Positions 16,484 through 24,949 of a stretch of DNA of 64,000 nt are shown in pieces. The notes under the pieces are model-generated. The model saw nothing but the letters and a program-made list of their open reading frames with translations, was not told the DNA's origin and ran no database searches. Location of the stretch: NCBI RefSeq assembly GCF_001639065.2, contig NZ_LQXO02000034.1, forward strand, positions 1-64,000. The letters run 5' to 3'. Position numbers and translations under genes: made by a program. Position 1 is the stretch's first letter. The number at the start of each line of letters is the position of its first letter. The stretch is from Vibrio barjaei (lineage in GTDB: Bacteria; Pseudomonadota; Gammaproteobacteria; Enterobacterales; Vibrionaceae).

Positions 16484-18403
16484 ATGATCACCTTCTCTGA
16501 TATTCAATTGCTTCGAGGTGGTAAACCACTCCTCGATCAAGCCTCTGCAACCATTCACCCAGGTGATAAAGTAGGTTTAGTGGGTAAAAATGGTTGTGGT
16601 AAATCCACGCTCTTTGCTCTGCTAAAAGATGAGCTTTCCATTGATGCTGGCTCGTTTAGCCAACCTGCGCATTGGGAGTTAGCTTGGGTAGCACAGGAAA
16701 CCCCTGCGTTAGATCGCAGTGCTATCGAATATGTCATTGATGGTGATAGAGAATATCGTGCACTAGAACAAGCTCTCGTTGAAGCCGAGAAGCAAGACAA
16801 CGGCACACTAGTGGCAGAGCTTCACGGTAAAATTGAAGTGATTGGTGGCTACAGTATCCGTGCACGTGCGGCTGAACTACTTGATGGTCTTGGCTTTAGC
16901 CAAGCGCAAATGAGTTGGAACCTAACGCAGTTCTCAGGTGGTTGGCGTATGCGTTTAAACCTCGCGCAAGCTCTGCTGTGCCGCTCTGATCTACTGCTAC
17001 TCGACGAACCAACCAACCACTTAGATCTAGACGCCGTCATGTGGCTAGAGCGCTGGCTGCAAAACTATCCGGGTACCTTGGTTCTGATCTCGCACGACAG
17101 AGACTTTTTGGATCCGATCGTTGGTCGCATTATCCATATCGAAAACCAGCTGCTAAATGAGTATACGGGTAACTATTCTTCGTTCGAAGATCAACGGGCG
17201 CAAAAGCTGATCTTGCAACAAGCGCAATATCAGAAGCAACAAAAGCAGATGGCCCATATGCAAAGCTATATTGACCGCTTCCGTTATAAAGCGTCTAAAG
17301 CCCGCCAAGCACAAAGCCGTATTAAAGCGTTAGAGCGCATGGAGAAGGTACTTCCAGCTCAGTTTGATAACCCGTTCAGCTTCGAATTTAGAGAGCCAGC
17401 CGCGCTTCCTAATCCTATTATTATGATGGATGACGTCTCGGCTGGTTACGATGATAACGTCATATTGGAGAAGATTCGTCTTAATCTCGTTCCCGGTAGC
17501 CGCATTGGTCTACTTGGTCGTAATGGCGCAGGTAAATCCACACTGATTAAGCTGCTCTCTGGAGAACTAAACGCAAAGGGTGGCGATCTCAACTACTCGC
17601 AAGGCGTGAAAATCGGTTACTTTGCTCAGCATCAGTTAGAGACACTTCATCCAGAAGAAACTCCTTTGCAGCACATGATGCAAATTGCGCCTCAACATAC
17701 AGAGCAGCAGCTTCGTGACTACTTAGGTAGCTTTGGTTTCCAAGGCGAAAAAGCGCTGGAGAAAGTCGCGCCTTTTTCTGGGGGTGAAAAAGCACGTCTG
17801 GTGTTGGCTCTGATCGTTTGGCAAAAACCAAACTTGCTACTACTCGATGAACCGACCAACCACTTAGATCTTGATATGCGCCAAGCGCTAACTTTGGCAC
17901 TGCAAACCTTTGAAGGCGCGATGGTTATCGTCAGTCACGACCGCTATTTATTGCGCGCGACCACCGATGATCTTTATCTTGTGCACGATCGCCAAGTGGC
18001 ACCATTTAATGGTGATTTGGTGGATTACTATAAGTGGCTCACCGACCAACAGCGACTAGAGCGCAAAGAAGCGCAAGAGAACGAGCCAGAGAAAACCTCT
18101 AACAATAGCGCAGCAGCGAAGAAAGAGCAGAAACGCAAAGAAGCTGAGTTTAGAAAGCAAACTGCACCAATTCGCAAAACACTGACAAAACTTGAAGAAA
18201 AAATGGATAAGTTATCCGCCCTTGTCGCTGAGGCAGAAGAGCAATTATCCGATTCTTCTCTGTATGATGCGGAAAATAAAGCTAAACTCAATGAAGTACT
18301 TGCCAAACAGGCTTCTAGCAAATCCGAGCTCGAAGACGTAGAAATGGAATGGATGGCCCAGCAAGAAGTTCTTGAGCAGATGGAACAGGAATTTAATCAG
18401 TAA
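16484..18403 (+). CDS. yheS: ABC-F family ATPase YheS
   Basis: The 639-residue soluble protein has two ABC domains. Walker A sequences are GKNGCGKST (about 36-44) and GRNGAGKST (about 345-353). The signatures are FSGGWRMR and FSGGEKAR, and both Walker B regions read LLLLDEPTNHLD. A charged, Lys/Gln-rich interdomain linker (about 235-285) and a long charged C-terminal coiled coil (about 535-639) are present. ABC-F proteins act on the ribosome E site to relieve stalled translation. There are no membrane segments, so it is not a transporter. The last base of its stop is the first base of the next gene's ATG. Confidence 0.95.
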   Translation: MITFSDIQLLRGGKPLLDQASATIHPGDKVGLVGKNGCGKSTLFALLKDELSIDAGSFSQPAHWELAWVAQETPALDRSAIEYVIDGDREYRALEQALVEAEKQDNGTLVAELHGKIEVIGGYSIRARAAELLDGLGFSQAQMSWNLTQFSGGWRMRLNLAQALLCRSDLLLLDEPTNHLDLDAVMWLERWLQNYPGTLVLISHDRDFLDPIVGRIIHIENQLLNEYTGNYSSFEDQRAQKLILQQAQYQKQQKQMAHMQSYIDRFRYKASKARQAQSRIKALERMEKVLPAQFDNPFSFEFREPAALPNPIIMMDDVSAGYDDNVILEKIRLNLVPGSRIGLLGRNGAGKSTLIKLLSGELNAKGGDLNYSQGVKIGYFAQHQLETLHPEETPLQHMMQIAPQHTEQQLRDYLGSFGFQGEKALEKVAPFSGGEKARLVLALIVWQKPNLLLLDEPTNHLDLDMRQALTLALQTFEGAMVIVSHDRYLLRATTDDLYLVHDRQVAPFNGDLVDYYKWLTDQQRLERKEAQENEPEKTSNNSAAAKKEQKRKEAEFRKQTAPIRKTLTKLEEKMDKLSALVAEAEEQLSDSSLYDAENKAKLNEVLAKQASSKSELEDVEMEWMAQQEVLEQMEQEFNQ

Positions 18404-18882
18404 TGACCACAGAGCACGTATCTTCCACACTCACCCTAGAACACCTTTGGCAATTTAGCCTGCAATATTACGGTGTGCGTGAAGTGAAAGAGGCGTGCTT
18501 AAATTTGCAAAATCAATTTCATGGTAATGTGAATCTGCTACTGTTGCTGAAATGGCTCGACGAACAATCGGTTCGCTTTCAATCTGAAGACTGGCACCTA
18601 GTCCAGTCTTGCTTAGGGCGAACCGAACAGCTCCTGCATCAATATCGAGATATCCGCCGCCAACTCAAACACAACGTAGTTGATAGCCTTTATCGTGAAG
18701 CCTTAGAATTTGAACTCAGTCTGGAAAAACAACAGCAGTCCGATCTTGTTGACTGTATCAATAGCCTTGCACTGATCCCCCACGATCACGAGCCGCTAGT
18801 ACTGATCTATTGCCGACAACTTGGCGCCGAACACCTAGGATTGATCTTCGCCAAGCCCATTAGCGAACTCGCTACCAAATAA
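18403..18882 (+). CDS. TIGR02444-type uncharacterised protein
   Basis: The 159-residue, mostly helical, soluble protein of unknown function has the opening L-W-x-F-S-L-Q-Y-Y-G-V-R-E-V-K-x-A-C-L-N-L-Q and G-x-V-N-L-L-L-L-L-K-W-L, which I recall from a small conserved gammaproteobacterial family (TIGR02444). Its ATG overlaps the yheS stop (TAATG), implying translational coupling, so a role linked to YheS is plausible but unproven. Its 3' end overlaps the convergent LysE-type gene by 11 bp. Confidence 0.65.
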   Translation: MTTEHVSSTLTLEHLWQFSLQYYGVREVKEACLNLQNQFHGNVNLLLLLKWLDEQSVRFQSEDWHLVQSCLGRTEQLLHQYRDIRRQLKHNVVDSLYREALEFELSLEKQQQSDLVDCINSLALIPHDHEPLVLIYCRQLGAEHLGLIFAKPISELATK

Positions 18883-19468
18883 ACACCACACAAGAAGCCG
18901 TCAACGCCGCCATGCTAGAGTTAAAACGTCGCCACGCAGTGGGAGTCGACAACCAACGACGGATAAAAGTGCCAAAGCCAACCCACACTGATGAAGTTTG
19001 TAGCTGAACCACTAGAAAAATCACCGAAATGCCAATCAAGGACCACCAATAATACTCACCAGCAATGGCAAATGAACTAACCGCCGTAACTGACATGACC
19101 CACGCCTTAGGATTCAGATATTGAAACAACATGGCTTCCAAGCATGTCATAGGCTTTGCCTGCTGAGCTCCCTCTCCTTTGTTAATACCAGCGGTTAGAA
19201 TGCGCCAAGCCAAATACAACAAGTATGCGCTACCAAGCCATTTCAAAACTTCTTGCACGATAGGGTAAGTCTTAAACACCACACCTAAACCCACACCATT
19301 GAGCAAAATGAGGCTAATCAAGCCAAAACCAATACCGAAAAAATGAGGTATCGAGCGCATGTAGCCAAAGTTCGCGCCTGAAGCTGTCAGCATGACATTA
19401 TTTGGGCCAGGGGTCCCAGTCATGACAACGGCAAAAAGTGCCACAGACAAGAAAAATGACCAATCCAT
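18872..19468 (-). CDS. LysE/RhtB family amino-acid exporter
   Basis: The 198-residue inner-membrane protein has about six hydrophobic segments and the N-terminal family motif TGTPGPNNVMLTASGANFG (about 17-35). YLNPKAWVMSV is the second conserved motif. Substrates in this family are amino acids or related amines; the substrate here is unknown. The ATG at 19468 has GGAGG six bases upstream; the open frame runs ten codons further without support. It is divergent from a MocR regulator, with a palindrome just upstream of the start, so induction by that regulator is likely. Confidence 0.88.
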   Translation of the reverse strand: MDWSFFLSVALFAVVMTGTPGPNNVMLTASGANFGYMRSIPHFFGIGFGLISLILLNGVGLGVVFKTYPIVQEVLKWLGSAYLLYLAWRILTAGINKGEGAQQAKPMTCLEAMLFQYLNPKAWVMSVTAVSSFAIAGEYYWWSLIGISVIFLVVQLQTSSVWVGFGTFIRRWLSTPTAWRRFNSSMAALTASCVVFIW

Positions 19469-19482
19469 ATGATTCCTCCAAA

Positions 19483-19500
19483 AATTGTACCGATACAATT
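19483..19500. promoter_or_regulatory. Candidate MocR operator in the lysE/mocR gap
   Basis: AATTGTACCGATACAATT has seven-bp perfect arms (AATTGTA / TACAATT) and lies 15 bp upstream of the exporter start, 88 bp before the divergent MocR gene. Such palindromes between a MocR gene and its divergent target are typical of GntR/MocR operators. Confidence 0.6.
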
Positions 19501-19587
19501 ATAAAAATTACGTTGATTTATTGTTAATTAGCGACCAAAATAACCCTAACAAACGATCAAAATAGACGCAAAAGGTTTATTGTCACC

Positions 19588-20976
19588 ATGACAATCGAGG
19601 CAATTACGGTATACAAACAGGATCCAACCCCGATCTACAAACAGATCGCCGATCAGATCGCACATCAAATTGAGTCAGGAGAATTGGCAAGCAACAGCAA
19701 GTTGCCTACCCATCGTTGGCTCGCTGATCAGTTACATGTCACGGTTGGTACCATTACTCGCGCCTATTCTGAAATCGAGCGTCGCGGCTTAGTAGAAGCT
19801 CGAGTAGGCGCCGGCACTTATGTGGCAGATACCAATAAACCCAGCTGGGCGTTTGAAGAAAGCAGTGTCGATCCGAATGAATACAATTTTGGTTATAATA
19901 TCCCACCACAATTGGATCGCAGTGACATGCTGAAGCAAGCGATGCAGAGGATCTCCACCTCTCCGGCTCATTTGAATCAACTAATGATCTATCAGCCTCC
20001 TTCTGGTCTGGATGCGCATCGTTCAATTGTCACTAAGTGGTTAAACAGCAAAGGCATTAAACTGCACGCCCACAAGCTACTGTTTAGCTCGGGGGCCCAA
20101 CACGCCATTCAAATGGTTTTAGATACGTTCACCAGAGCAGGTGATACGGTGTTGGTTGAAAAGTACACTTATCCAGGCGTCATTAGCCTAGCGCGCCAGA
20201 ACCAATTGACTTTGAAAGGGGTTGAGATGGATGAGTTTGGTGTCACTCCAGAATCGCTTGAAGTCTGTTGTCAGCGCTATTCGCCGCGATTTATTTATCT
20301 CACGCCGACACTGCAAAACCCGACCACAGCTATCATGCCAAAAGAGCGCCGACTCGATATTATTCGTGTGTGTGAGCAGTACAATGTTTATATCATTGAA
20401 GATGAAATCAACGGATTGCTACTCGAGTCCCCACCAGCCCCTATGGTGAATTACGCCCCAGAACGAGTGGTTCATATTGGCGCTTTCTCAAAATGCCTCG
20501 CTCCAGGGTTGAGGGTGGGCTATGTCCATGCAGCAGAAAAACTGTATCAAAAGCTGTTGGTGACGCTACAAACTCATAGCTGGATGATTAGCCCTCTACT
20601 CACGGCACTAACCTGTGAAATGCTCACCTCTGGTGACGCAGAACGTAACTTAATGCTCATACACAGAGAGATGAAAGCGCGTATTGATATTGCGACACGT
20701 GCCCTCGATGGTTTTGAGCTAGGCTATCAAACAGGTGGGTTTCATATTTGGTTAACCCTCCCAGAAAACTGGCGCCTTAGTGAGTTCGTAAGCAAAGCCC
20801 AAGACATGGGTATTATCGTTAAATCCGGTGAACTGTTTGCCCCACCTGGTGGCTCGGTAGCACCAGCTGTGCGTTTGTCATTAAGCTCACCACAAACGAT
20901 CGAACAGCTTCAAATCGGCGTAGACAAATTAAAAGCCCTGTTATTATCCAACACAGTCGATGAATTCACCTTATGA
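19588..20976 (+). CDS. MocR/PdxR-type regulator (GntR winged helix fused to a PLP aminotransferase fold)
   Basis: The 462-residue protein has an N-terminal GntR winged helix (about 10-80, PIYKQIADQIAHQIESGELASNSKLPTHR pattern) and a fold-type I aminotransferase domain (about 110-450). The PLP lysine is expected in IGAFSKCLAPGLRVGYV, and YLTPTLQNPTTAIM and EDEINGLL carry cofactor contacts. MocR proteins sense PLP or amino-acid ligands. It is divergent from a LysE-type exporter, its probable target. The stop overlaps the yheT start (ATGA), coupling the two genes. Confidence 0.9.
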   Translation: MTIEAITVYKQDPTPIYKQIADQIAHQIESGELASNSKLPTHRWLADQLHVTVGTITRAYSEIERRGLVEARVGAGTYVADTNKPSWAFEESSVDPNEYNFGYNIPPQLDRSDMLKQAMQRISTSPAHLNQLMIYQPPSGLDAHRSIVTKWLNSKGIKLHAHKLLFSSGAQHAIQMVLDTFTRAGDTVLVEKYTYPGVISLARQNQLTLKGVEMDEFGVTPESLEVCCQRYSPRFIYLTPTLQNPTTAIMPKERRLDIIRVCEQYNVYIIEDEINGLLLESPPAPMVNYAPERVVHIGAFSKCLAPGLRVGYVHAAEKLYQKLLVTLQTHSWMISPLLTALTCEMLTSGDAERNLMLIHREMKARIDIATRALDGFELGYQTGGFHIWLTLPENWRLSEFVSKAQDMGIIVKSGELFAPPGGSVAPAVRLSLSSPQTIEQLQIGVDKLKALLLSNTVDEFTL

Positions 20977-21959
20977 GTACCGCTAATTTTATTGCTGCCA
21001 AAGGACTTGGTAACCCGCACATACAAACATTGATTCCTCGCTTCGTAAGAAGAGAACCTTTGTTTGAACCAATTTGGGAAACGTTGGACACGCCAGATGG
21101 CGACTTTGTTGAGCTTGCATGGAGTGAAGACCCTCATTCATCAAGCGCGAAAAGCAAACCTGTTTTTGTTCTGTTTCATGGGCTAGAAGGCTGTTTCAAT
21201 AGCCCCTATGCGAATGGCTTGATGCACGCTTTTGCTCAGCAAGGCTGGCTGTCTGTCATGATGCACTTTCGCGGCTGCGGTCCCAACCCGAATAGGCTCG
21301 CTCGAGCCTACCACTCTGGTGAAATTGGTGACGCTAGACAGTTTATCGAGCTTTTGGATCATCGTTACCCAAATGCCAAAAAGGCTGCTGTGGGCATTTC
21401 TTTAGGGGGCAACATGCTGACGAATTATCTTGCTCACTACCAGAATGACAGTAAGCTGGATGGTGCGACGATTGTCTCTGCACCATTGGATCTCGGTGCA
21501 TGTGCTCGACGAATTGAGCAGGGCTTCTCCAAGCTATATCGCTCATATCTACTCAGCTCCATGAAAAAGAACGCGCTGAACAAACTGCATCTTCTCAGTG
21601 ATGTATTAGGTCTTACGGCGGAAAAAATCCAAAACATGCGCAAACTGTACGAGTTTGATGACCTAATCACCGCACCACTGCATGGTTTTCGGGATGCTGA
21701 AGACTATTACAATCAGTGCTCTGGATTACAAAGAATGTGTGACATTACTGTCCCCACTCAGTTTATCCACGCAAAGGATGACCCATTTATGAGCCATGAA
21801 GTCATTCCAAACTTCGCCCTCCCAGCTCATATTGACTATCGCCTACACGAACGTGGCGGCCATGTGGGTTTTATGTCTGGCAGCCTGCGTCAACCTAAGT
21901 TTTGGCTAGAAGAAACCTTGCCAAACTACTATCACCACCTACTCCGCTCGTCCACATGA
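20973..21959 (+). CDS. yheT: Alpha/beta hydrolase YheT
   Basis: The 328-residue YheT/ABHD family hydrolase has an oxyanion-region motif FHGLEGCFNSPYA (about 63-75), the nucleophile elbow VGISLGGNML (about 140-149), an acid in HAKDDPFM and a His in RGGHVGF near the C-terminus, giving a complete Ser-Asp-His triad. The physiological substrate is not known to me. In enterics it follows yheS directly; here it follows the MocR gene with a 4-bp ATGA overlap. Confidence 0.9.
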   Translation: MSTANFIAAKGLGNPHIQTLIPRFVRREPLFEPIWETLDTPDGDFVELAWSEDPHSSSAKSKPVFVLFHGLEGCFNSPYANGLMHAFAQQGWLSVMMHFRGCGPNPNRLARAYHSGEIGDARQFIELLDHRYPNAKKAAVGISLGGNMLTNYLAHYQNDSKLDGATIVSAPLDLGACARRIEQGFSKLYRSYLLSSMKKNALNKLHLLSDVLGLTAEKIQNMRKLYEFDDLITAPLHGFRDAEDYYNQCSGLQRMCDITVPTQFIHAKDDPFMSHEVIPNFALPAHIDYRLHERGGHVGFMSGSLRQPKFWLEETLPNYYHHLLRSST

Positions 21960-21997
21960 CGGTATACTCTCCCGTATCATAGAGTGATGAGGTATTT

Positions 21998-22210
21998 ATG
22001 ATTATTCCATGGCAACAAATCGCAGCAGAAACGCTGGATAATTTGATCAAAGAATTCGTATTGCGTGAAGGTACTGATTACGGCGACACTGAGTGGTCAT
22101 TGGACGACAAAGTGTCACACGTCAAAGCTCAACTAGAGAGCGGAGACGCTGTGATTGTCTTCTCCGAATTACATGAAACCGTCGATATTCAGCTACGTCG
22201 TTCGATGTAA
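21998..22210 (+). CDS. yheU: YheU family small protein
   Basis: The 70-residue acidic protein has the family pattern MIIPWQQIAAETLDNLIKEFVLREGTDYG. Function is unknown. It lies 38 bp after yheT with GAGG about 7 bases before its ATG, and before prkB, the conserved yheT-yheU-prkB order. Confidence 0.9.
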   Translation: MIIPWQQIAAETLDNLIKEFVLREGTDYGDTEWSLDDKVSHVKAQLESGDAVIVFSELHETVDIQLRRSM

Positions 22211-22335
22211 ATGACGTGAGCATGACAATCTAGTGCTATAGTAAAACGCTATTGAACCTAAATGAGCAAACAACGTCTAAATAGTTCATAGGGTTAGCAA
22301 AACAAAATTATAACTATCATTACACAGGAAGTGTT

Positions 22336-23205
22336 ATGTCTGCAAAACACCCCATTATTGCGGTGACCGGCTCTTCTGGAGCAGGTACAACAACAACGTC
22401 AGAAGCGTTTCGCAAAATGTTCAACATGATGAGCGTGAAGCCCGCTTTTATTGAAGGTGACAGCTTTCACCGCTTTACTCGTCCAGAAATGGATATCGAG
22501 ATCCGCAAAGCCAAAGAGCAAGGAAAACACATCAGTTACTTTGGCCCGCAAGCAAATGACTTCCCTGCGTTAGAAGAATTCTTCCGCAACTACGGACAAA
22601 ATGGCACAGGTCAGTTCCGTCGCTACCTGCATACGTTTGATGAAGCTGTACCATACAATCAAATGCCTGGAACATTCACGCCTTGGCAAGATCTGCCTGA
22701 AAATTCCGATGTACTGTTTTATGAAGGCTTGCACGGTGGTGTTGTCGACGGAGAGGTAAACGCAGCTCAACATGTCGACTTACTTATCGGCATGGTGCCG
22801 ATAGTCAACTTGGAGTGGATTCAGAAATTTGTTCGTGATACTCGCGATAGAGGGCATTCCAGAGAAGCGGTTACCGACTCTATTGTCCGTTCAATGGATG
22901 ATTACCTTAGTTATATTACCCCGCAATTCTCACGCACTCATATTAACTTTCAACGCGTCCCTACGGTGGATACCTCCAACCCACTCAACGCCAAAGGCAT
23001 TCCAAGCTTAGATGAAAGCTTCGTGGTGATTCGTCTACGTGGCATCAAAAATGTCGATTTCCCTTATCTACTGGCAATGATAGATGGCTCGTTCATGTCA
23101 CGACATGACACCATAGTGGTACCGGGCGGTAAGATGAGTTTTGCGATGGAATTAATCGTCAGACCAATACTTCAACAGCTCATAGAAACTGGAAAAATAG
23201 GTTAG
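22336..23205 (+). CDS. prkB: Phosphoribulokinase-like protein
   Basis: The 289-residue P-loop kinase has Walker A GSSGAGTTTT (about 12-21), followed by FIEGDSFHRFTRPEM (about 38-52), and FYEGLHGGVV, as in phosphoribulokinases. Vibrios lack a Calvin cycle as far as I know, so its true substrate is uncertain. The gene is conserved next to crp in enterics. AGGA lies nine bases before the ATG. Confidence 0.88.
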   Translation: MSAKHPIIAVTGSSGAGTTTTSEAFRKMFNMMSVKPAFIEGDSFHRFTRPEMDIEIRKAKEQGKHISYFGPQANDFPALEEFFRNYGQNGTGQFRRYLHTFDEAVPYNQMPGTFTPWQDLPENSDVLFYEGLHGGVVDGEVNAAQHVDLLIGMVPIVNLEWIQKFVRDTRDRGHSREAVTDSIVRSMDDYLSYITPQFSRTHINFQRVPTVDTSNPLNAKGIPSLDESFVVIRLRGIKNVDFPYLLAMIDGSFMSRHDTIVVPGGKMSFAMELIVRPILQQLIETGKIG

Positions 23206-23239
23206 CTTTCACGCTTTAACCGTAGATGATTTTTTATAC

Positions 23240-23255
23240 CGTGATCATGTGCACA
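23240..23255. promoter_or_regulatory. Candidate CRP binding site upstream of crp
   Basis: CGTGA-N6-GCACA matches the CRP consensus TGTGA-N6-TCACA at eight of ten positions. It lies about 195 bp before the crp start, consistent with the autoregulation known for crp in enterics. Confidence 0.5.
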
Positions 23256-23448
23256 GTTTTGTATAGAAAAATGGTCTGATGACACGATTAAAATCAAGAA
23301 AAATGGCGCAAAAAAGGATACTATTTCTAGGAAACAGAAGATCGCTTGCGCCATCTTCAAAGTGCTTTTATGCTAGTAAGTCTTAACCAACGGGCTTGCT
23401 AACAAATATGGAAAGCAGCAAGCATACCCTGCAGAGGAAGTAAGATAT

Positions 23449-24081
23449 ATGGTTCTAGGTAAACCTCAAACCGACCCAACGTTAGAGTGGTTCCTTTCAC
23501 ACTGCCACATTCACAAGTATCCTTCTAAAAGCACGCTAATCCATGCGGGCGAGAAAGCGGAAACTCTTTACTACATCGTAAAAGGTTCTGTAGCGGTACT
23601 GATCAAAGATGAAGAAGGCAAAGAGATGATCTTGTCTTACCTTAACCAAGGTGACTTCATTGGTGAACTTGGCTTGTTCGAAGAAGACCAAGAACGTACG
23701 GCATGGGTACGTGCAAAATCTCCTTGTGAAGTTGCGGAAATCTCATTCAAGAAATTCCGTCAGCTGATTCAAGTTAACCCTGATATTCTAATGCGCTTAT
23801 CTGCTCAAATGGCAAGCCGTCTACAAGTGACTAGCCAAAAAGTAGGTGACTTAGCGTTCCTAGACGTAACAGGCCGCATTGCTCAAACGCTATTAAACCT
23901 AGCGAAGCAACCAGACGCCATGACTCACCCAGATGGCATGCAAATCAAGATCACTCGTCAAGAGATCGGCCAAATCGTTGGCTGTTCACGTGAGACAGTG
24001 GGACGCATTCTTAAGATGCTAGAAGAGCAGAACCTAATCTCTGCTCACGGTAAGACTATTGTTGTTTACGGTACTCGTTAA
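23449..24081 (+). CDS. crp: cAMP receptor protein CRP
   Basis: The 210-residue global regulator is nearly identical to E. coli CRP. The cAMP-binding domain (about 10-135) contains GELGLFEEDQERTAWVRAK, including the cAMP-contacting Glu, Arg and Thr. The C-terminal helix-turn-helix is ITRQEIGQIVGCSRETVGRILKMLE (about 168-192). It is monocistronic, with a terminator downstream. It activates catabolic, motility and competence genes in vibrios. Confidence 0.98.
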   Translation: MVLGKPQTDPTLEWFLSHCHIHKYPSKSTLIHAGEKAETLYYIVKGSVAVLIKDEEGKEMILSYLNQGDFIGELGLFEEDQERTAWVRAKSPCEVAEISFKKFRQLIQVNPDILMRLSAQMASRLQVTSQKVGDLAFLDVTGRIAQTLLNLAKQPDAMTHPDGMQIKITRQEIGQIVGCSRETVGRILKMLEEQNLISAHGKTIVVYGTR

Positions 24082-24117
24082 TTTCTAGCGACGTTACTTT
24101 TACAAAAGCTAATAGCT

Positions 24118-24143
24118 AAAAAGCCACCGCGAGGTGGCTTTTT
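24118..24143. terminator. Bidirectional terminator between crp and the DUF1338 gene
   Basis: A stem of AAAAAGCCACC and GGTGGCTTTTT with a GCGA loop lies between convergent genes. Confidence 0.9.
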
Positions 24144-24145
24144 TA

Positions 24146-24937
24146 TTATTGGTGCGTACTCTCAAAAATCTTATCCGCAGACGCCGCAACGAAGCCTTGA
24201 TAGTAACTGCCATCCGCCATTTGATATCGCTTAGCAAACTCATAGAAGCCGCCAGGGATAATCTGTTCACCGTCAGTGAACATCACTGGCACTTTATCCG
24301 CCATTGTTGAGGACTGCTCAAGTAACACCTCTGGAGAACCTTTCACTTCTCCGCCAGATTCATTAATAGCAAAGCCGGCCTCACGAAGATGTTGGTTTAC
24401 TTCCACGACTTCCTGAAAACGCTCCAGTTGATTCACGCTAACCGTAAAATGGTTAGCGCCATAACCGTGGGCAGCTAACCACGACGCGTACTCGCTCTCT
24501 TCGGCTAACGCCTGAAAATCAACGTAACTCAAATCCCATAGACGCCCACCATAAAGGAAGTCTGCGCTATCCAACTTGGGCGCTTCAACTTGAGCCACCA
24601 GCTTAGCGACAATATCTTGTAGCTGCTGCGAACACAGTTCGACTCTAAGCTCACTGATAAACACTTTTGGTAATAGAGCATTACTATGCTCTAAATGAAT
24701 CGCAGAGAGCTTCTTAGCCTCAAACACATAATCACCAGAGACTTTGTAGCCAAGAGCGATAAAGTGCTTTGCCAACGAATCGATACCCAGCGGGCCGACA
24801 TTAAAAGTACGTAGCGCAATGTGGTCATTAATCAGCGCTTCATCCTCTTTGAGCAGAGCATGGACTTTATCAGCAGAAGGGCAAAGACGGCTAATATAGT
24901 CTTGCCATAAATTGTTAAATAGAGCGTCTACAGTCAT
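24146..24937 (-). CDS. DUF1338 domain protein (2-oxoadipate dioxygenase/decarboxylase-like)
   Basis: The 263-residue protein has the DUF1338 pattern: NDHIALRTFN (about 36-45) with its conserved His, GYGANHFTVSVN (about 158-169) with a second His, and a Glu in a PGGFYEFAKRY segment near the C-terminus. These would form a 2-His-1-carboxylate metal site. The larger family member HglS (YdcJ) converts 2-oxoadipate to 2-hydroxyglutarate in lysine catabolism. The present gene is short (about 260 residues) and lies 12 bp after astD, last in an arginine-catabolism operon, so its substrate may be an amino-acid-derived 2-oxoacid. The substrate is inference. Confidence 0.8.
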   Translation of the reverse strand: MTVDALFNNLWQDYISRLCPSADKVHALLKEDEALINDHIALRTFNVGPLGIDSLAKHFIALGYKVSGDYVFEAKKLSAIHLEHSNALLPKVFISELRVELCSQQLQDIVAKLVAQVEAPKLDSADFLYGGRLWDLSYVDFQALAEESEYASWLAAHGYGANHFTVSVNQLERFQEVVEVNQHLREAGFAINESGGEVKGSPEVLLEQSSTMADKVPVMFTDGEQIIPGGFYEFAKRYQMADGSYYQGFVAASADKIFESTHQ

Positions 24938-24949
24938 AACAGAAGTTCC

